A DNA stretch of 35,997 bases from contig JAGBNQ010000056.1 in assembly GCA_017634275.1 (NCBI GenBank), positions 1 to 35,997 on the forward strand. Reading direction: 5' to 3'. Below the pieces are notes generated by a model. That model was not told the DNA's origin and searched no databases. It worked only from the letters and a program-made list of their open reading frames with translations. Made by a program: the position numbers and the translations under genes. This document shows, one piece after another, positions 33,131-35,997 of the stretch. Source of the DNA: Ruminococcus sp. (GTDB taxonomy: Bacteria > Bacillota > Clostridia > Oscillospirales > Ruminococcaceae). Position 1 is the stretch's first letter; every line of letters begins with the position of its first letter.

Positions 33131-34206
33131 TGCTTGTATCTAAAGAGCTTGAATGCCTTGAAGATGTTTATACAAAGCTTTGTGCGGCCGACAAGCCCGT
33201 TCTGGTTTATGGAACGGGCAGCGGCTGTGAAAAGCTTTTTTGTGTTTTTGAGTGCTATGGCATCAGCGTGCAGGGGATATTTGCAAGCGATGATTTTAAG
33301 CGTGACAGATTTTTTAACGGCTTTAAGGTGCTAAGCCTTAATGAGGCGGAGGAGCGCTTTGGTGATTTTTTTGCTGTGCTTGCTTTCGGGACAAGCCTGC
33401 CCGAGGTAATGGAAAATATCGACAGAATATCACAGCGCCACACGCTGCTTGCCCCCGAGCTTTCGGTGGCGGACAGCAGCTATTTTGATAAGTCCGAATT
33501 TCTGGACGATTTTGAAAATGTGCAGAGGGCTTATTCTCTACTTGCAGATGATAAGTCAAGGGAGGTTTTCGAGGGGCTTTGCAAATTCAAGATAACGGGC
33601 GAGCTTAAATTCCTTCGCGAGATATTCTCATCACCTTCAGAGGTCTTTGAAAATATCATTAAGCCGACAGAGCAGGAGATATACTGCGACCTTGGCGCGT
33701 ATAACGGCGACACGGTGAGAGAGCTTTTGTCATACACGGGCGGAAAATACAGAAAAATATACTGCTTTGAGCCCGATATGCGCAATTTCCGCAAGCTTGT
33801 AAAAAGCCTTGACAGCCTTGATAATATCGAATTTGAAAATTCCGCCTCGTGGGGGAGTGACACGCAGCTTTACTTTTCTAACAGCTCGGGCAGGCAGTCG
33901 GCCGTAAGCGATAAGGGCAGACTTACCTCAGCAAGAAGTCTTGACAGCTATCTCTCGGGCAGAGAGGTAACATATATAAAATACGATGTCGAGGGTGCAG
34001 ACAGACAAGCCATTCTCGGCAGCAGAAACACGATGAATAAATACAGGCCAAAAATATGTACAGCAGTTTATCACAGACCCTATGATTTTTATAAGCTGCC
34101 GCTGCTATTAGACGATATCTGCAAGGGGTATAGCTATTATCTCAGGCAGTATCGCTACTACCCTGCGTGGGAGAGCAATCTGTTTTTGGTAAATAATGAA
34201 AAATAA
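33130..34206 (+). CDS. FkbM-family SAM-dependent methyltransferase
   Basis: The 358 residues fall in two parts. Residues about 1-110 look like a Rossmann-type domain (PVLVYGTGSGCEKLF near the start). Residues about 175-350 match FkbM methyltransferases: CDLGAYNGDTVREL is the SAM loop, IYCFEPDMRNFRKL follows, and VTYIKYDVEGADRQAILG is the characteristic acidic motif. Family members methylate sugars and polyketides, often in glycan or antibiotic pathways. The start overlaps the PH-like gene by one base (TAATG). No glycan cluster is adjacent, so the substrate is unknown. Confidence 0.85.
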   Translation: MLVSKELECLEDVYTKLCAADKPVLVYGTGSGCEKLFCVFECYGISVQGIFASDDFKRDRFFNGFKVLSLNEAEERFGDFFAVLAFGTSLPEVMENIDRISQRHTLLAPELSVADSSYFDKSEFLDDFENVQRAYSLLADDKSREVFEGLCKFKITGELKFLREIFSSPSEVFENIIKPTEQEIYCDLGAYNGDTVRELLSYTGGKYRKIYCFEPDMRNFRKLVKSLDSLDNIEFENSASWGSDTQLYFSNSSGRQSAVSDKGRLTSARSLDSYLSGREVTYIKYDVEGADRQAILGSRNTMNKYRPKICTAVYHRPYDFYKLPLLLDDICKGYSYYLRQYRYYPAWESNLFLVNNEK

Positions 34207-34211
34207 AAAAG

Positions 34212-34260
34212 AGGTATCATTCACGGCTTTTACGCCGCGTAATGATACCTTTGTTTTTTT
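34212..34260. terminator. Bidirectional terminator between the FkbM gene and trpA
   Basis: AGGTATCATT (34212-34221) pairs with AATGATACCT (34241-34250), with an inner partly paired CACGGC/GCCGCG arm, followed by TTTGTTTTTTT on the plus strand and TTTTTTATTT on the minus strand. Confidence 0.85.
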
Positions 34261-35050
34261 ATATCCTCATCGCCTTTTTTAGCCCGCCAACAAATTCGCC
34301 GACTGCCGCAGGGCTTTCTTTTCCCTGCTCGGCTATTATGTTTACTACAGCGCTGCCGACAATAACACCGTCAGCGTGCTTTGAAATGTTGCTTGCCTGC
34401 CCTGCATTTGAAATGCCAAAGCCTATGCAGTAGGGGCAGTAATCCCCCTCCTTGAAGGGCGCGAGCAGCGAATCAAAGTCGGTGTTGATCTCTTTTCTTG
34501 TGCCCGTAACGCCTAAGGAGGATACTACATAAACAAAGCCCTTTGAGTTTTCGGCTATCATTTTAACGCGCTCCTTTGAGGTAGGGGCTACGAGGTTTAT
34601 GTTGTAGATGCCGTATTTGTCGGCTGTGCCTTGAATCTCGTCGCGCTCCTCAAACGGCATATCGGGAACGATAACGCCGTCTATCGAAACAGCCTTGCAG
34701 TTTTCAAAAAATCTCTCGGTGCCGTATTTGAAGATAGTGTTTATATACATCATCAAAAGCAGCGGCTTGTCGGTCTTTTGCCTTATGCTTTTAACAAGGT
34801 CAAATATCTTGTCAAGCGTTGTGCCGCCCTTAAGCGAGCGAAGTGATGCACGCTGAATGGTAGGCCCCTCCGCTATCGGGTCGGAAAAGGGAACACCAAG
34901 CTCAATAATGTCAGCGCCCTGCTCAAACATTTCCAAAACGCATTTTTCGGTGGTTTCCATATCGGGGTCGCCTGCCGTTACAAAGGTTATCAGCGCCTTT
35001 TCATTTTTCTCCTTAAGTGCCGCAAAGCAAGTATCTATCCTATTGCTCAA
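34259..35050 (-). CDS. trpA: Tryptophan synthase alpha chain
   Basis: Cleaves indole-3-glycerol phosphate to indole. The TTG start at 35050 lies inside the end of trpB and gives 263 residues, the right length and N-terminus ([11 protein letters not shown]). The catalytic Glu is E50 in [11 protein letters not shown]. The other catalytic acid, Asp60 in Salmonella, appears here as Glu61 (PIAEGPTIQ). The phosphate loop region contains FGISNAGQA and [15 protein letters not shown]. It overlaps trpB by 11 bases, implying coupled translation, which fits the alpha-beta complex. The rest of the trp operon lies beyond the window. Confidence 0.95.
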   Translation of the reverse strand: MSNRIDTCFAALKEKNEKALITFVTAGDPDMETTEKCVLEMFEQGADIIELGVPFSDPIAEGPTIQRASLRSLKGGTTLDKIFDLVKSIRQKTDKPLLLMMYINTIFKYGTERFFENCKAVSIDGVIVPDMPFEERDEIQGTADKYGIYNINLVAPTSKERVKMIAENSKGFVYVVSSLGVTGTRKEINTDFDSLLAPFKEGDYCPYCIGFGISNAGQASNISKHADGVIVGSAVVNIIAEQGKESPAAVGEFVGGLKKAMRI

Positions 35051-35997
35051 CTAAATCTACCCCCTTGTACTTTGCTATCGAGTAAACGTCCTTGTCGCCC
35101 CTGCCCGAGAGGTTTATAACAAGTATCTGCTCCTTGCTCATTTTAGGTGCTATTTCAAGAGCTGCCGCAACTGCGTGTGCAGACTCTATCGCAGGAATTA
35201 TCCCCTCTGTTCTTGAAAGGTATTCAAAAGCATTTACCGCCTGCGCATCGGTTATCGCAACGTAATCAGCACGGCCTATTGATTTTAGGTATGCGTGCTC
35301 GGGGCCTATACCTGGGTAGTCAAGCCCTGCCGAGATTGAGTAAACGGGGGCTATCTGCCCGTAATCATCCTGAAGGAAGAGAGATTTCATTCCGTGGAAG
35401 ATGCCGAGGCTGCCGTTTGCCATCGTAGCGGCATTGTCGGGTGAATCAACACCTCTGCCTGCGGCCTCAGCACCTACTAAGCGCACACCCTCATCACCTA
35501 TAAAGTCATAGAAAGCGCCCATAGCATTCGAGCCACCGCCGCAGCAGGCAACTACGCAGTCGGGAAGTCTGCCCTCTTTTTCAAGCATCTGCGCCTTTAT
35601 TTCCTCGGAAATGACCTTCTGAAAATCCCTTACCATTTCGGGGTAGGGGTGCGGCCCCATTACCGAGCCTATGCAGTAAAACGTCGTGTCGATATTTGAA
35701 CACCAGTCGCGCATTGCCTCGTTTATAGCGTCCTTAAGGGTAGCCGTGCCCGAGTTTGTGCCTGTTACCTTAGCGCCCAAAAGGTTCATTCTGTAAACGT
35801 TGAGCGACTGCCTTCTCATATCCTCTGCGCCCATATATACCTCGCATTCAAGCCCCATAAGTGCCGCAACTGTTGCCGTGGCAACACCGTGCTGGCCTGC
35901 GCCCGTTTCTGCGATAACGCGCGTTTTGCCCATTTTCTTAGCAAGCAGCACCTGCCCTAAGACATTGTTTATCTTGTGAGCGCCCGTGTGGTTGAGG
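35040..35997 (-). CDS. trpB: Tryptophan synthase beta chain, 5' part outside the window
   Basis: Only the C-terminal about 319 residues are present; the reading frame is open to the edge (first full codon at 35996). The visible start [15 protein letters not shown] contains the lysine that binds PLP. Further motifs are [31 protein letters not shown] (the PLP phosphate loop) and the C-terminal [10 protein letters not shown]. TrpB condenses indole with serine. Its stop overlaps trpA. An in-frame ATG at 35951 is internal, not the start. Confidence 0.96.
   Translation of the reverse strand, partial: LNHTGAHKINNVLGQVLLAKKMGKTRVIAETGAGQHGVATATVAALMGLECEVYMGAEDMRRQSLNVYRMNLLGAKVTGTNSGTATLKDAINEAMRDWCSNIDTTFYCIGSVMGPHPYPEMVRDFQKVISEEIKAQMLEKEGRLPDCVVACCGGGSNAMGAFYDFIGDEGVRLVGAEAAGRGVDSPDNAATMANGSLGIFHGMKSLFLQDDYGQIAPVYSISAGLDYPGIGPEHAYLKSIGRADYVAITDAQAVNAFEYLSRTEGIIPAIESAHAVAAALEIAPKMSKEQILVINLSGRGDKDVYSIAKYKGVDLVEQ

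Overview
The window looks like chromosomal DNA of a Gram-positive gut or rumen Clostridium, most likely Ruminococcus or a close Oscillospiraceae relative. Supporting signs are the monoderm-type pilus locus without a secretin, sigma-A promoters (TTGACA / TATAAT, 17-bp spacers), Gly-Trp/Tyr wall-binding repeats, a T-box upstream of alaS, a GH113-type glycosidase and the overall protein style. The genus is an inference.

Layout. 1-170: hairpin-rich repeat element bounded by inverted heptamer repeats. 333-3765: recG, a LUD-domain protein and a small membrane protein. 4081-16896: a type IV pilus (T4P) locus. It holds pilC, a PilM-PilN fusion, pilO, a PilX-like giant and two further prepilins, then the prepilin peptidase on the opposite strand, then pilB and pilT. 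16949-20052 (minus): rlmA, a GH113-like glycosidase, a DUF3783 protein and a DMT transporter, packed as one operon. 20163-23151: alaS with an alanine T-box. 23209-24767: glgA. 24773-29137 (minus): an envelope operon of a DUF2207 protein and two related membrane proteins. 29328-30356: a Gly/Tyr/Asn-rich membrane protein. 30402-32558 (minus): a wall protein built of about 30 choline-binding-type repeats. 32735-34206: a PH-like protein and an FkbM methyltransferase. 34259-35997 (minus): trpA and the 3' part of trpB, which runs off the window.

How it works together. The pilus locus supplies the platform protein (PilC), inner assembly complex (PilM-N and PilO), extension and retraction motors (PilB, PilT), the processing peptidase (PilD) and three unusually large substrates whose ectodomains look adhesive. 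No ordinary 130-180 residue major pilin is visible here, so it is either encoded elsewhere or these large proteins are the pilus. The pilB 5' leader can form a classical H-type pseudoknot directly next to its ribosome binding site, and the pilC leader contains a perfect 8-bp hairpin. Both suggest RNA-level control of pilus expression; neither matched a riboswitch class I could recall.

The best candidates for something not yet described are the pilB pseudoknot leader, the PilM-PilN fusion that keeps the PilN INLL docking motif inside one chain, the giant prepilins, and the 5' hairpin-array element. I ran no database search; all family calls are from motif recognition.
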